Assembly: GCF_008632335.1 (NCBI RefSeq) | Contig: NZ_VWXX01000021.1 | Location: forward strand, 1-60,897 | DNA: 60,897 bases | Direction of reading: 5' to 3' | From: Thiohalocapsa marina | GTDB lineage: Bacteria > Pseudomonadota > Gammaproteobacteria > Chromatiales > Chromatiaceae | Shown: piece after piece, positions 50,446 to 58,825 of the stretch | Numbering within the stretch: the stretch's first letter is position 1 | Layout of the letters: every line of letters begins with the position of its first letter | Program-made: the position numbers and the translations under genes | The notes under the pieces: generated by a model | What the model was told of the DNA's origin: nothing | The model's database searches: none | The model's input: only the letters and a program-made list of their open reading frames with translations

Positions 50446-50982
50446 ATGTTTTCCGTCGAGCCCCAAGCGCTGCGCGACATCCATGCCGTCATGGGCAATC
50501 CCTGGTGGCCCCTGGCGCCGGGCTGGTGGTTGCTGTTCGCCGCGCTGTTGCTGCTGGCACTGGTGCTCTGGCGCGTCGACGGCGCCTGGCGGGTGCGGTT
50601 TCCGCTGCCGGTGCTGACGCTTGGCAGCTGGCGCCAGGAGGCCGCCCGGGTGCTGCGCCGCTTGCGGCGCGAGGCGAATCACGCCGCGCCCAAGGCGACA
50701 GCGTCTGAGCTGTCCGAGCTGTTGCGGCGCATCGCCATGGCCCGCCATGGTCGCGCCGCCTGCGCCGGCCTGCACGGCGCCGACTGGTTACGATGGCTGT
50801 CGGCGCATGATCCCCGGGGCTTCGACTGGGTGGCCGAGGGCGACCTGCTGCTGCACGCCCCCTATGCGCCGCCCGCCGATGTCGCGGCGGAGCGTGCGGC
50901 GCTGCGCCGGCTGATCGACGCGGCGATGGCGTGGGTGGGCACGGCAGACAGGGCACCGACGGGATCGGAGTCCTCTGCATGA
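50446..50982 (+). CDS. DUF4381 membrane protein
   Basis: A 178-residue protein with one membrane helix (PGWWLLFAALLLLALVLW, about residues 25-42) and a cytosolic domain of about 130 residues ending in helices that include LHGADWLRWLSAHDPRGFDW. It matches DUF4381, which is found between DUF58 and VWA genes in Bat operons. The function is unknown, with a likely role in membrane anchoring of the complex. The stop overlaps the next start (ATGA at 50979). Confidence 0.85.
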   Translation: MFSVEPQALRDIHAVMGNPWWPLAPGWWLLFAALLLLALVLWRVDGAWRVRFPLPVLTLGSWRQEAARVLRRLRREANHAAPKATASELSELLRRIAMARHGRAACAGLHGADWLRWLSAHDPRGFDWVAEGDLLLHAPYAPPADVAAERAALRRLIDAAMAWVGTADRAPTGSESSA

Positions 50983-52034
50983 CCCTGTTCGAGTTCCATT
51001 GGCCCTGGTTCGGCCTGTTGCTGCCGTTGCCGCTGGTGCTGCCGTTGCTGTGGCGCGAGCGGGCCGGTGGGGGGCGCGACGCGGACAGCGATCTGGAGGG
51101 GCAGCGCGTGACCCTGCGACATCCGCACCTGGAGGAGCTGCGCCAGGCCTATCAGGCGCGTCGGCCCCGCCGCCAGCTCGCCGGCTGGCTGCACCGGCTG
51201 CTGCTTGTTCTGCTCTGGATCGGGCTGATCCTGGCGCTGATGCGCCCGCAGTGGCTGGTGCCTCACACCGAGGTCTCCAGCCCGGGTTACGACCTGATGA
51301 TCGCCATGGACGCCTCCCACTCCATGGAGGCGCTGGACTTCACCGTGGAGGGCCGGCAGGTGAGCCGCATGCAGGTGGTGAAGGGCGTCATGGGGCGCTT
51401 CATCGACACGCGCGCCGGCGACCGCATCGGTCTGACCGTGTTCGGCAGCGGCGCCTTCGTGCTGTCGCCGCTGACGGTGGACCGCAATGCGGTGCACCAG
51501 CTGCTCGACGGCGTGGAGCCCAGCATCGCCGGCAGCAGCACCGCGCTCGGTGACGGCATCGCGCTGGGCGTGAAGCGGCTGCGGCAGCGGCCGCCGGGTT
51601 CGCGGGTGATGATCCTGATTGCCGACGGCGACAACACCGCCGGCAGCTTCCAGCCCCTGGAGGCCGCCTCCCTGGCGCGCATGGCCGGGGTGCGCATCTA
51701 TGTCATCGGCGTCGGCAGCAAGCAGGCGCGCATCCCCATCCTGCACGAGGGCCGCATCGAGTACTGGGACGACCTGACCATGGACGAAGACACCCTGGAG
51801 CAGATCGCAGACATGACCGGCGGCGCCTACTTCCGCGCGACCGACACCCGGGCGCTGGAGGAGATCTCGCGGCGCATCGGTGAGCTGGAAAAGACCGAGA
51901 CCGAGACCCGCACCGCCTTCCTGCCGGAACCGCTGTACCGCTGGCCGCTGGGGCTGGCGCTGCTGTCGCTGCTGGCGCTGGGCCTGTTCCCGGAGGGGCG
52001 GCGACGCTTCATCAGGAGTGCGTCGCGTGCCTGA
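50979..52034 (+). CDS. BatA-like VWA-domain membrane protein (first)
   Basis: A 351-residue protein with an N-terminal membrane helix, a second near residue 65-85, a VWA domain (about 95-290) and a C-terminal helix (WPLGLALLSLLALGLFP). The MIDAS residues are present: DASHS near 110, SSTALGDG near 188 and DGDN near 215. VWA domains bind protein partners through a metal ion, probably in the periplasm. ATGA overlap upstream, GTGCCTGA overlap downstream. Confidence 0.9.
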   Translation: MTLFEFHWPWFGLLLPLPLVLPLLWRERAGGGRDADSDLEGQRVTLRHPHLEELRQAYQARRPRRQLAGWLHRLLLVLLWIGLILALMRPQWLVPHTEVSSPGYDLMIAMDASHSMEALDFTVEGRQVSRMQVVKGVMGRFIDTRAGDRIGLTVFGSGAFVLSPLTVDRNAVHQLLDGVEPSIAGSSTALGDGIALGVKRLRQRPPGSRVMILIADGDNTAGSFQPLEAASLARMAGVRIYVIGVGSKQARIPILHEGRIEYWDDLTMDEDTLEQIADMTGGAYFRATDTRALEEISRRIGELEKTETETRTAFLPEPLYRWPLGLALLSLLALGLFPEGRRRFIRSASRA

Positions 52035-53121
52035 GACCGGATTCCACTTTGCCCAGCCGCATTGGTTCTGGGGCCTGCTGCTGGTGTTGCCGGTGGCCTG
52101 GTGGCTGCGGCGCACCGCCGCGCGGGCGGCGAAGGGGCCGGTGCACCGTTATGCCGACCCGCACCTGCTGCCGCACCTGACCGGCAGCCGGGCGCTGAAG
52201 GCCTCGGAGCGCTGGGGCCGTTTCCTGGCCTGGGCCGGGCTCTGGCTGCTGTTGCTCACCGCCATGGCGGGGCCGCGCTGGGACTACGAAGACGTGCGGC
52301 TGTTCCACCCCGGCGACAATCTGCTGATCCTGCTGGATGTGTCCCGCTCCATGGAGGTCAACGACGTGGCGCCGAGCCGGCTTGGCCGCGCCCGTCAGGA
52401 GATCCAGGACCTGGTCGCCCTCAACCGGCGGCTGCGGCTGGGGCTGATCGCCTTTGCCTCGGTGCCGCACGTGATCTCGCCGGTGACCGAGGACACGCGC
52501 ACCATCATGCTGGCGCTGCCGGCGCTGTCGTCGGACCTGGCCCGGCTGCAGGGCAGCCGGCTGCACGAGGCCCTGGACCGCGCCGAGATCCTGCTCGATG
52601 CCTTGCCGGCGGAGAGCACTCGCTCGCTGCTGCTGATCAGCGACGGCGACTTCGACGAGCCGGAACTGCTGGAGCGCGTCCGCCTGTTGGCGGAGCGGGG
52701 TGTGCGGCTGCATGTGCTCGGGGTCGGCACCGCCGGGGGCGGCGAAGTGCCCGGACCCCGCGGCAGCGCGCTGGTGGACGCCGGCGGGCAGCCCGTGCGC
52801 TCCGCCCTGGACGCGGACCAGCTGAGCCGCCTGGCGGAGGCCGGGGGCGGGCTCTATCGCCGTGCCGACTACCGCGATGACGACACCGCCGACATCCTGG
52901 CGGCGGCCTCCATCAGCCGCTCGCCGGCCCAGGCCGGGGACGAGCGCACGCGCATCTGGAACGACCGCTTCTATCTGCCGGTGCTGCTGGCAGTGCTGTT
53001 GCTGCTGCCGCGTTTCCGCGGACGTGCCCGCTCCGCCGCCAGGGCCGGCGCGCCGCCGTCGACGGCCAGCTCGGCCAGCCCAGTGACCGGCCGAGTGACC
53101 GGCGGGGTGAGCGGCCGATGA
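52027..53121 (+). CDS. BatA/BatB-like VWA-domain membrane protein (second)
   Basis: A 364-residue paralogue of the previous protein. It has an N-terminal helix (FWGLLLVLPVAWWL), a second near 70-85, a VWA domain with intact MIDAS (DVSRS near 103, DGDFDEPE near 205) and a C-terminal helix (FYLPVLLAVLLLLPRF) followed by a low-complexity tail. GTG at 52027 follows AGGAG. Its stop overlaps the TPR gene start (ATGA at 53118). The two VWA proteins may form a heteromer. Confidence 0.9.
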   Translation: MPETGFHFAQPHWFWGLLLVLPVAWWLRRTAARAAKGPVHRYADPHLLPHLTGSRALKASERWGRFLAWAGLWLLLLTAMAGPRWDYEDVRLFHPGDNLLILLDVSRSMEVNDVAPSRLGRARQEIQDLVALNRRLRLGLIAFASVPHVISPVTEDTRTIMLALPALSSDLARLQGSRLHEALDRAEILLDALPAESTRSLLLISDGDFDEPELLERVRLLAERGVRLHVLGVGTAGGGEVPGPRGSALVDAGGQPVRSALDADQLSRLAEAGGGLYRRADYRDDDTADILAAASISRSPAQAGDERTRIWNDRFYLPVLLAVLLLLPRFRGRARSAARAGAPPSTASSASPVTGRVTGGVSGR

Positions 53122-54773
53122 GGGCCGCTGTCATCGCCACCGTCGGCCTGGCCGTGTGCATCGCCGCCACCGCCGATGCCGCCTGGTTTCGCAATGACGA
53201 GCAGCAGGCCATGGAGGCGTTCGAGGCCGGCGATTTCGCCGCGGCGGCGGATGGATTCGCCGATCCGTTCCGACGCGGCGTGGCCCTGTATCGGGCGGAG
53301 CGCTATGACGAGGCCGAGCGCGCCTTCAATCAGGTGGAGCGCGAGTCGGTGCGCGTCACAGCGCTATACAACCTGGGTAACGCCCGCTTCAAGCAGGGCG
53401 ATTTCCCCGGTGCCATCGATGCCTACGAGCAGGTCCTGAGCGCGGCACCGGAGCACGACGACGCCCACCACAACCTGGCGCTGGCCCGGGGGTTGCTGGC
53501 CAGGCTGGAGCAGGAGGCCTTCGCCCAGGAAGAGCAGGCGGACGAGCAGCGCCCGGACGACGCGTCCGAGCCGGATCAGCCGGATTCAGAGCAGGATCAG
53601 GCGCAGGACAGCGAGCAACAGCAACAGGCGTCGTCGCAGGAACAGGGTGAGGAGCAACAGGAAAGCGAGCAGCAAGAAGGCGACCAGCAACAGCAGGGCG
53701 AGGAGTCACAGCCGAGCGAACAGCAGCAAGGCGAGCAACAGGAGCAGGGCGACCAGTCGCAGGAGAGCGAGCAGCAGGGCGACCAAGGCCAGCAAGAACA
53801 GGATAATAGCCAGCAACAGCAGGGCGACCAGCAGGAGCAGTCGCAACAGTCCGGCAGCGAGGGCGAGCAGTCCGAGGACGGACAGGGGGCCGAGGGTCAG
53901 CAAGGCGATGGCGGCGAGCCGCAGGACGCCGCCACCGGCGGCGAGCAGGACAGCGACAGCGACGGCAGCACCGGCCAGGCGGAGGACGGCGAGCGCGGCG
54001 GGCAACGGGCGCCGGATCAGGCCACGGTCGGCGACGCGGACGCGGAGCAGACCGACGATGGCGCAACACCCCGCGAGACCGAGCCGGCGCGCGACTCCGA
54101 CGCCGGTGGCGAAGAGGATGCCTCCCGTCAGGATGCCACCGGTGGCGAGCGTGAGCAGCAGACGGCAGAGGACGGCGAAGTCGACCAGTCTCCGCAAGAG
54201 GACGGCGCTCGCGATGGTCGGGAGTCTGAGCCGGACGTCGGACCCGATGGCGAGAGCGCGCCGGAACAGGGGCGCGATCAGCCGGCCGCCGGCGGCGATG
54301 AGCCGCGGGATGATCGGGCGGGCGAGTTGGAGGACGATTCGGGGCGCGAACCAGAGCCGGAAGCGGAACAGCCGGGCAGCGGATTATCGGAATCGGACCG
54401 GGAACCGGAGCAGGATCGGGAGCAGGAACGGGATCAGGCCGGGGCGGAGCCGGAGCGGCGCCGGACCGGCGGTGGTTCCACCCCTGAGCGTGATCTGGCG
54501 GACCTGCGCGATGCCAGGGGCCAGTCGGATGCGGTGGAACGGTTCGACCAGCTCGGCGACCAGCCCTGGCTGGGGGCCGAGCCCATGGCAGGCGGCGAAC
54601 GGCCGGCGCTGGGTGGCGAGCAGGTGCTGGGGCCGGGAATGGCCATCATGGAGCAGCGACTGCAGCAGGTGGAGGGGGATCCGTCCATGTTGATGCGCAA
54701 TCAGTTCATGCTCGAGGAGATGCGCCAGATGCGTGACGCCGGCGGTCAGCTGCAGGAGAGTCGCCCATGGTAG
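53118..54773 (+). CDS. TPR protein with very long Gln/Glu/Asp-rich linker (BatB/BatC-like)
   Basis: A 551-residue protein. A signal peptide (VIATVGLAVCIAATADAA) is followed by TPR-like repeats (about 25-135: ALYNLGNARFKQGDFPGAID). Residues about 138-465 are low-complexity, rich in Gln, Glu, Asp, Ser and Gly, with many GDQQQQ/EQQ-type units. The conserved C-terminus (MEQRLQQVEGDPSMLMRNQF) matches the end of BatB/BatC-type proteins. The linker is much longer than usual and nearly uniformly acidic, consistent with an extended periplasmic spacer in a salty environment. Confidence 0.85.
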   Translation: MRAAVIATVGLAVCIAATADAAWFRNDEQQAMEAFEAGDFAAAADGFADPFRRGVALYRAERYDEAERAFNQVERESVRVTALYNLGNARFKQGDFPGAIDAYEQVLSAAPEHDDAHHNLALARGLLARLEQEAFAQEEQADEQRPDDASEPDQPDSEQDQAQDSEQQQQASSQEQGEEQQESEQQEGDQQQQGEESQPSEQQQGEQQEQGDQSQESEQQGDQGQQEQDNSQQQQGDQQEQSQQSGSEGEQSEDGQGAEGQQGDGGEPQDAATGGEQDSDSDGSTGQAEDGERGGQRAPDQATVGDADAEQTDDGATPRETEPARDSDAGGEEDASRQDATGGEREQQTAEDGEVDQSPQEDGARDGRESEPDVGPDGESAPEQGRDQPAAGGDEPRDDRAGELEDDSGREPEPEAEQPGSGLSESDREPEQDREQERDQAGAEPERRRTGGGSTPERDLADLRDARGQSDAVERFDQLGDQPWLGAEPMAGGERPALGGEQVLGPGMAIMEQRLQQVEGDPSMLMRNQFMLEEMRQMRDAGGQLQESRPW

Positions 54774-56593
54774 GTGCGGGGCGGAGCAGGCCGGGCCGCC
54801 GGCGGCTGGTTCTCGCCGGGCTTCGCGGGCTCATGGTGCTGGGTCTGCTGTACGCTGCGGTCGCCTCGGCACAGTACCCCTTTCAGCCCTGGCAGTTCCG
54901 GCCGATGGAGCCGCACAACGCCCGCGGCGTGCCGCCGCAGCCGGCGCCGACCCAAATCCTGCCCCAGGCGCCGGGCCAGGCACCGGCCCAGTTTGCCGTT
55001 CAGCCGTCCGGTCAGTTGCCCGGCCAGCCATCGGCCCCCTGGCCGCCCCAACTGCCCCGGGGGCAATACATGCCGCCGTATCCTGGCCCGGCCGCCGGCC
55101 CATATTCCGGCGTGCCGATGCCTTACGCCCCCCAGTCGGTTCAGCCTTATGGCACCCGTCCGGCAGCCCGCAGCAGCGCGCCGCGGCTGGAGGTGGATCT
55201 GTCGGATGACCGGCCGTACGTGCAGGAGAACGTGTTGCTGCGTCTGCGGGTGGTCAGCGACGGCAACCTGGCGACGGCGTCGCCGGATCTGGCGGCCATC
55301 GACGAGGTGCTGTTCGAGAAACTGGACGGTCCGACGGTGCGCACCCGCGGCTCCGGCAACGAGCGCGAGATCGTGAACGAGTTCGTCATGATCATGACGC
55401 CGCTGCGCGACGGCACCCTGGAGGTGGGACCACTGAAGGTCAGCGGCACCCTCGCCGGCGGCGCTTCGTACGAGGCGGTGTCGGATCAGCCCCTGCAACT
55501 GCGGGTGCGTCCGGCGGTGGCGGCGGTACGACCCTGGCTGCCGCTGCAGGGGCTGCGCATCCGCGCCGACGTGACCGACAGCGGCATCGTGGAAGAGGGG
55601 CGGCCGGTAACCCTCAGCGTTGAACTGGAGGCGGAAGGCGGCACCGGCAGTCAGTTGCCGTCGCTCGAGCCGATGCTGCGCTCGGATGAATTCCGCGTCT
55701 ATCGCGAGCAGACCGTCACCGATACCCGGCTGTCGTCCGACGGCCGGACCCTGCTGGGCAAGCGCATCGAGTACTACACCCTGGTGCCGCATTCCCGCGG
55801 GCGCATCCACCTGCCGGAACTCCGGCTCGGCTGGTGGAACGTCGTCTCCGCCACGGCCGAGGCCTCGTCGGTGCCCGTGCGCAGTCTGGCCGTCGGTGGT
55901 GATTCCACGGGCTTCGGCTTCGGGCGTTCGCCCGTGCGCAGTGAAGGCGCCAGCTGGGCCCTGTTCTGGTTGCCGCTGGCGGCGATCCTGCTTCTGCTCA
56001 TCGGTTACTGGGGCGGGGTCTGGTGGCGCGGCCGCAGCCTGGGCGGTCAGCCGGACGGGGTGCGCGGGGCCGGTTCCGCTGGCGGCCAGAGCGGCTCACG
56101 GGTCGGACTGCGCCAGCGACTGGCGCGCGGTCTGTCGGCGCTGGGTGCCTGGATGACGGGGTGGCTGCGGCGGCTGAATCCGCAACCCCTGCTGGGCTGG
56201 CTACGGCGGACGGGGGCGCGCCTGGTGCCGGGCAGCATGCGTGTATATCAGTGTGCGAAGGCGGCCAATGCCTGCGATGATCCGGCCGCCTGGTGCCTGG
56301 CGTTCCAGGCCCAGGCCTGCAGGCATCTGCGCGCACGTGGCCGGGAGCCGTTGCCGCGGATCGCCGATCGCATCATCAGCCTGCGACCGGGCGCCGATCA
56401 GGCCCGGGTGTCGCAATTGATGCAGCAGCTGGATTTCGCGCTCTACAATCGCGGCGACATCGACTTCGCGCGCTGGAAACAGGAGTTTCGCCGCGCCCTG
56501 CGCCCGGGCACCGGCGCCATCGTCAGTCTGGTGGCCAGCCGAGTGCGTCCGGCACGGCTGCCGGCGCTGAACCCCCGTTCCGCGGAATCCTGA
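54767..56593 (+). CDS. BatD-like protein (Bat operon, membrane-anchored)
   Basis: A 608-residue protein with a signal sequence (about 1-36), a Pro/Gln-rich segment (about 40-135), beta-sandwich repeats typical of BatD (LEVDLSDDRPYVQENVLLRL near 143; TDSGIVEEGRPVTLSVELEAE near 270), a membrane helix at about 400-420 (LFWLPLAAILLLLIGYWGGV) and a cytosolic helical tail. BatD proteins are thought to be periplasmic partners of the VWA proteins. The start overlaps the stop of the TPR gene. It ends the operon. Confidence 0.88.
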   Translation: MVGAGRSRPGRRRLVLAGLRGLMVLGLLYAAVASAQYPFQPWQFRPMEPHNARGVPPQPAPTQILPQAPGQAPAQFAVQPSGQLPGQPSAPWPPQLPRGQYMPPYPGPAAGPYSGVPMPYAPQSVQPYGTRPAARSSAPRLEVDLSDDRPYVQENVLLRLRVVSDGNLATASPDLAAIDEVLFEKLDGPTVRTRGSGNEREIVNEFVMIMTPLRDGTLEVGPLKVSGTLAGGASYEAVSDQPLQLRVRPAVAAVRPWLPLQGLRIRADVTDSGIVEEGRPVTLSVELEAEGGTGSQLPSLEPMLRSDEFRVYREQTVTDTRLSSDGRTLLGKRIEYYTLVPHSRGRIHLPELRLGWWNVVSATAEASSVPVRSLAVGGDSTGFGFGRSPVRSEGASWALFWLPLAAILLLLIGYWGGVWWRGRSLGGQPDGVRGAGSAGGQSGSRVGLRQRLARGLSALGAWMTGWLRRLNPQPLLGWLRRTGARLVPGSMRVYQCAKAANACDDPAAWCLAFQAQACRHLRARGREPLPRIADRIISLRPGADQARVSQLMQQLDFALYNRGDIDFARWKQEFRRALRPGTGAIVSLVASRVRPARLPALNPRSAES

Positions 56594-56720
56594 ATTTCTG
56601 CGCCGCTGAATCCTGCAACAGGCCCTGCGGGCTGACGGATGCGCCCGGGCGAACCAGTTTGCCGGAACAGTCGCCCGAATCTTGACGGCCGAATCTTGGC
56701 GGCCGAATCAGCCACCCGAG

Positions 56721-57170
56721 TCAGTTCAGGGCGGCGTGGTAGTCGCTGCGGGAGCCGGTCAGATCCCAGGCAAAGGTGCAGTCCAGGTGGGACAGCACCG
56801 AGATCAGGCCGCTCTCGCCGTCCTCCACCATCACTGCAATGGGCGCGCGCCGCCCGAACTTCTTGTTGCCGCGCTTGACCCAGAGGTCGCGCATCTCAGG
56901 GTTGCGCGGGAAATAGGTGGCCAGGGCCTCCTCGATGCGCAGCAGATAGGTCATGCGGCGGTTCACCTCGGCGTGATCCGGAAAGGCGTCTTCGTCGCGA
57001 AAGCGGGTGATGTTGCGCGCCTTGACGCTCGGCGGCAGTTGCATCAGCGCGATCATGTCCCGGGCGCTCAGGTTCCAGCCCTCCATCAGGGCCATGATGC
57101 GGCGGGTCAGCAGCGCGCGTTCTTCCGGGGAAAATTCATGCATCTCGGTAACCCATTCGTTTGGTGCCAT
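56721..57170 (-). CDS. MbcA/ParS/Xre antitoxin-like protein (orphan)
   Basis: A 149-residue protein. The N-terminal half is helical (LTRRIMALMEGWNLSARDMI, LLRIEEALATYFP). The C-terminal half (PEMRDLWVKRGNKKFGRRAPIAVM, then GESGLISVLSHLDCTFAWDL) resembles the toxin-binding domain of the MbcA/ParS/Xre family. These antitoxins normally precede a RES-domain toxin gene; none is present here. ATG at 57143 is an alternative start. It could be a standalone regulator. It is convergent with the BatD gene. Confidence 0.65.
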   Translation of the reverse strand: MAPNEWVTEMHEFSPEERALLTRRIMALMEGWNLSARDMIALMQLPPSVKARNITRFRDEDAFPDHAEVNRRMTYLLRIEEALATYFPRNPEMRDLWVKRGNKKFGRRAPIAVMVEDGESGLISVLSHLDCTFAWDLTGSRSDYHAALN

Positions 57171-57216
57171 CGCCGGGATGGCCTCACGTTGAAGTTTCTA
57201 GAATGTAGGCAATGTC

Positions 57217-57363
57217 CTAGTATGCAACCCGGAAATGGGCATCCGGTAACGGGTCCCCTGCGTAGCGATGGCTGCGGACGAGCCCATGGCCCCGCTCGCT
57301 GGCCCAGTGGGCGAGGCGGGCGGGGCCTTCGAAGGAGGCATGTTGCAGGCAATGGACGCGGAT
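57217..57363 (-). pseudogene. Glutamine amidotransferase remnant (N-terminal fragment)
   Basis: The frame reads IRVHCLQHASFEGPARLAHW, then ASERGHGLVRSHRYAGDPLP, and ends at a TAG at 57217-57219. It matches the first roughly 50 residues of class I glutamine amidotransferases of the GMP-synthase-like type, whose usual start is M-R-x-H-x-LQH. The Met position is ATC here. Everything beyond residue about 48, including the catalytic Cys/His/Glu, is missing. This is a truncated, probably untranslated relic downstream of metY. Confidence 0.55.
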
Positions 57364-57395
57364 GCTTGGTCGGGTAGCCGTGTTTCGGTGGTGGG

Positions 57396-58670
57396 TCAGG
57401 CGGCAGCCAGCGCCTGATCCAGATCGGCGATGATGTCGTCGATGTGCTCGATGCCGATGGACAGCCGCACCAGATCCTCGGACACACCGGCGCTGGCCAG
57501 CTCCTCGGGCGAGAGCTGGCGATGGGTGGTGGTGGCCGGATGGCAGGCCAGGGTCTTGGCGTCGCCGATGTTGACCAGGCGCACCGTGAGCTTCAGCGCG
57601 TCGATGAACTGGGCGCCGGCCGCGCGACCGCCCTTGATGCCGAAGGACAGGATGGAACTGGCCTTGCCGCCATCCATGTACCGCTGTACCAGCGGGTAGT
57701 CCGGGCTGTCCGGCAGGCCGGCGTAGCGCACCCATTCCACCTTGTCATGGCCCTTCAGGTACTCGGCCACCTTGACCGCGTTCTCGCAATGGCGGTCCAT
57801 GCGTACATGCAGCGTTTCGATGCCCTGCAGGATCAGGAAGCTGTTGAACGGCGAGATGGCGCTGCCCATGTTGCGCAGCGGCACCACGCGGGCGCGGCCG
57901 ATGTAGGCCGCCGGCCCCAGCGCCTCGGTGTAGACCACGCCGTGATAGGAGACATCCGGCTCGTTCAGCATCGGGAAGCGCTCGGCGTGCTCGGCCCAGG
58001 GGAAGTTGCCGGAATCCACCAGCACGCCGCCGATGGTGGTGCCGTGGCCGCCCATGTACTTGGTCAGGGCATGCACCACGATGTCGCAGCCATGCTCGAA
58101 GGGCCGGCAGAGGTAGGGGCTGGGCACGGTGTTGTCGACGATGACCGGCACGCCGTGGGCATGGGCCATGTCCGAGATGGCGCGCAGGTCGGCAACATTG
58201 CCGGCCGGGTTGCCGATGGACTCGCAGAACACCGCCTTGGTCCCGGCGTCGATCTTCGCCGCCATGCCCTCGATGTCGTTCGGCGTGACCAGCCGCACCT
58301 CGATGCCGAGCCGGGGCAGCGTGTGCGCGAAGAGGTTATAGGTGCCGCCGTAGAGGGTCGAGCTGGCGACGATGTTGTCGCCGGCCTGGGCCAGGGTGAA
58401 GATCGAGTAGGTCACCGCGGACATGCCCGAGGCCAGCGCCAGGCCGCCGACGCCCCCCTCCATGGCCGCGACCCGCTGCTCCAGCACGTCGCTGGTGGGA
58501 TTCATGATGCGGGTGTAGATGTTGCCGGCCACCTTCAGGTCGAACAGGTCGGCGCCGTGCTGGGTGTCGTCGAAGGCATAGCTGGTGGTCTGATAGATGG
58601 GCGTGGCGACCGCCTTGGTGGTCGGGTCCGGCGCGAAGCCCGCGTGGATGGCCTTGGTTTCGATCTTCAT
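57396..58670 (-). CDS. metY: O-acetylhomoserine sulfhydrylase / aminocarboxypropyltransferase
   Basis: A 424-residue PLP enzyme of the Cys/Met-metabolism family that makes homocysteine from O-acetylhomoserine and sulfide. Characteristic segments: TKAIHAGFAPDPTTKAVATP at the N-terminus, YTRIMNPTSDVLEQRVAAMEGG near 55, and VVHALTKYMGGHGTTIGG near 198 with the PLP lysine. LACHPATTTHRQLS near 370 is typical of MetY. The ATG at 58670 follows AAGGAGAG with normal spacing; a GTG two codons earlier is less likely. Confidence 0.94.
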   Translation of the reverse strand: MKIETKAIHAGFAPDPTTKAVATPIYQTTSYAFDDTQHGADLFDLKVAGNIYTRIMNPTSDVLEQRVAAMEGGVGGLALASGMSAVTYSIFTLAQAGDNIVASSTLYGGTYNLFAHTLPRLGIEVRLVTPNDIEGMAAKIDAGTKAVFCESIGNPAGNVADLRAISDMAHAHGVPVIVDNTVPSPYLCRPFEHGCDIVVHALTKYMGGHGTTIGGVLVDSGNFPWAEHAERFPMLNEPDVSYHGVVYTEALGPAAYIGRARVVPLRNMGSAISPFNSFLILQGIETLHVRMDRHCENAVKVAEYLKGHDKVEWVRYAGLPDSPDYPLVQRYMDGGKASSILSFGIKGGRAAGAQFIDALKLTVRLVNIGDAKTLACHPATTTHRQLSPEELASAGVSEDLVRLSIGIEHIDDIIADLDQALAAA

Positions 58671-58788
58671 GGGCACTCTCTCCTTATTGGTGATTGTTGC
58701 TGGGTAGCCGTAGCTGCACCCCGGGGGTTAGGGGTGGCGGAAGAGGCTAGCATAGGCCATTGCGGTTTTGTTGCCTCCTTCTGCTACA

Positions 58789-58809
58789 GTTGTCGACGGA
58801 AACGACAAC
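58789..58809. promoter_or_regulatory. Inverted repeat overlapping the pentapeptide gene promoter
   Basis: A perfect 7-bp inverted repeat, GTTGTCG-ACGGAAA-CGACAAC, begins at the end of an extended -10-like TGCTACAGT (58782-58790) and ends 16 bases before the start codon. The position over the expected transcription start suggests a repressor operator; alternatively it is a hairpin in the 5' leader. Confidence 0.5.
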
Positions 58810-58825
58810 ACAACGGGGAGGAACC

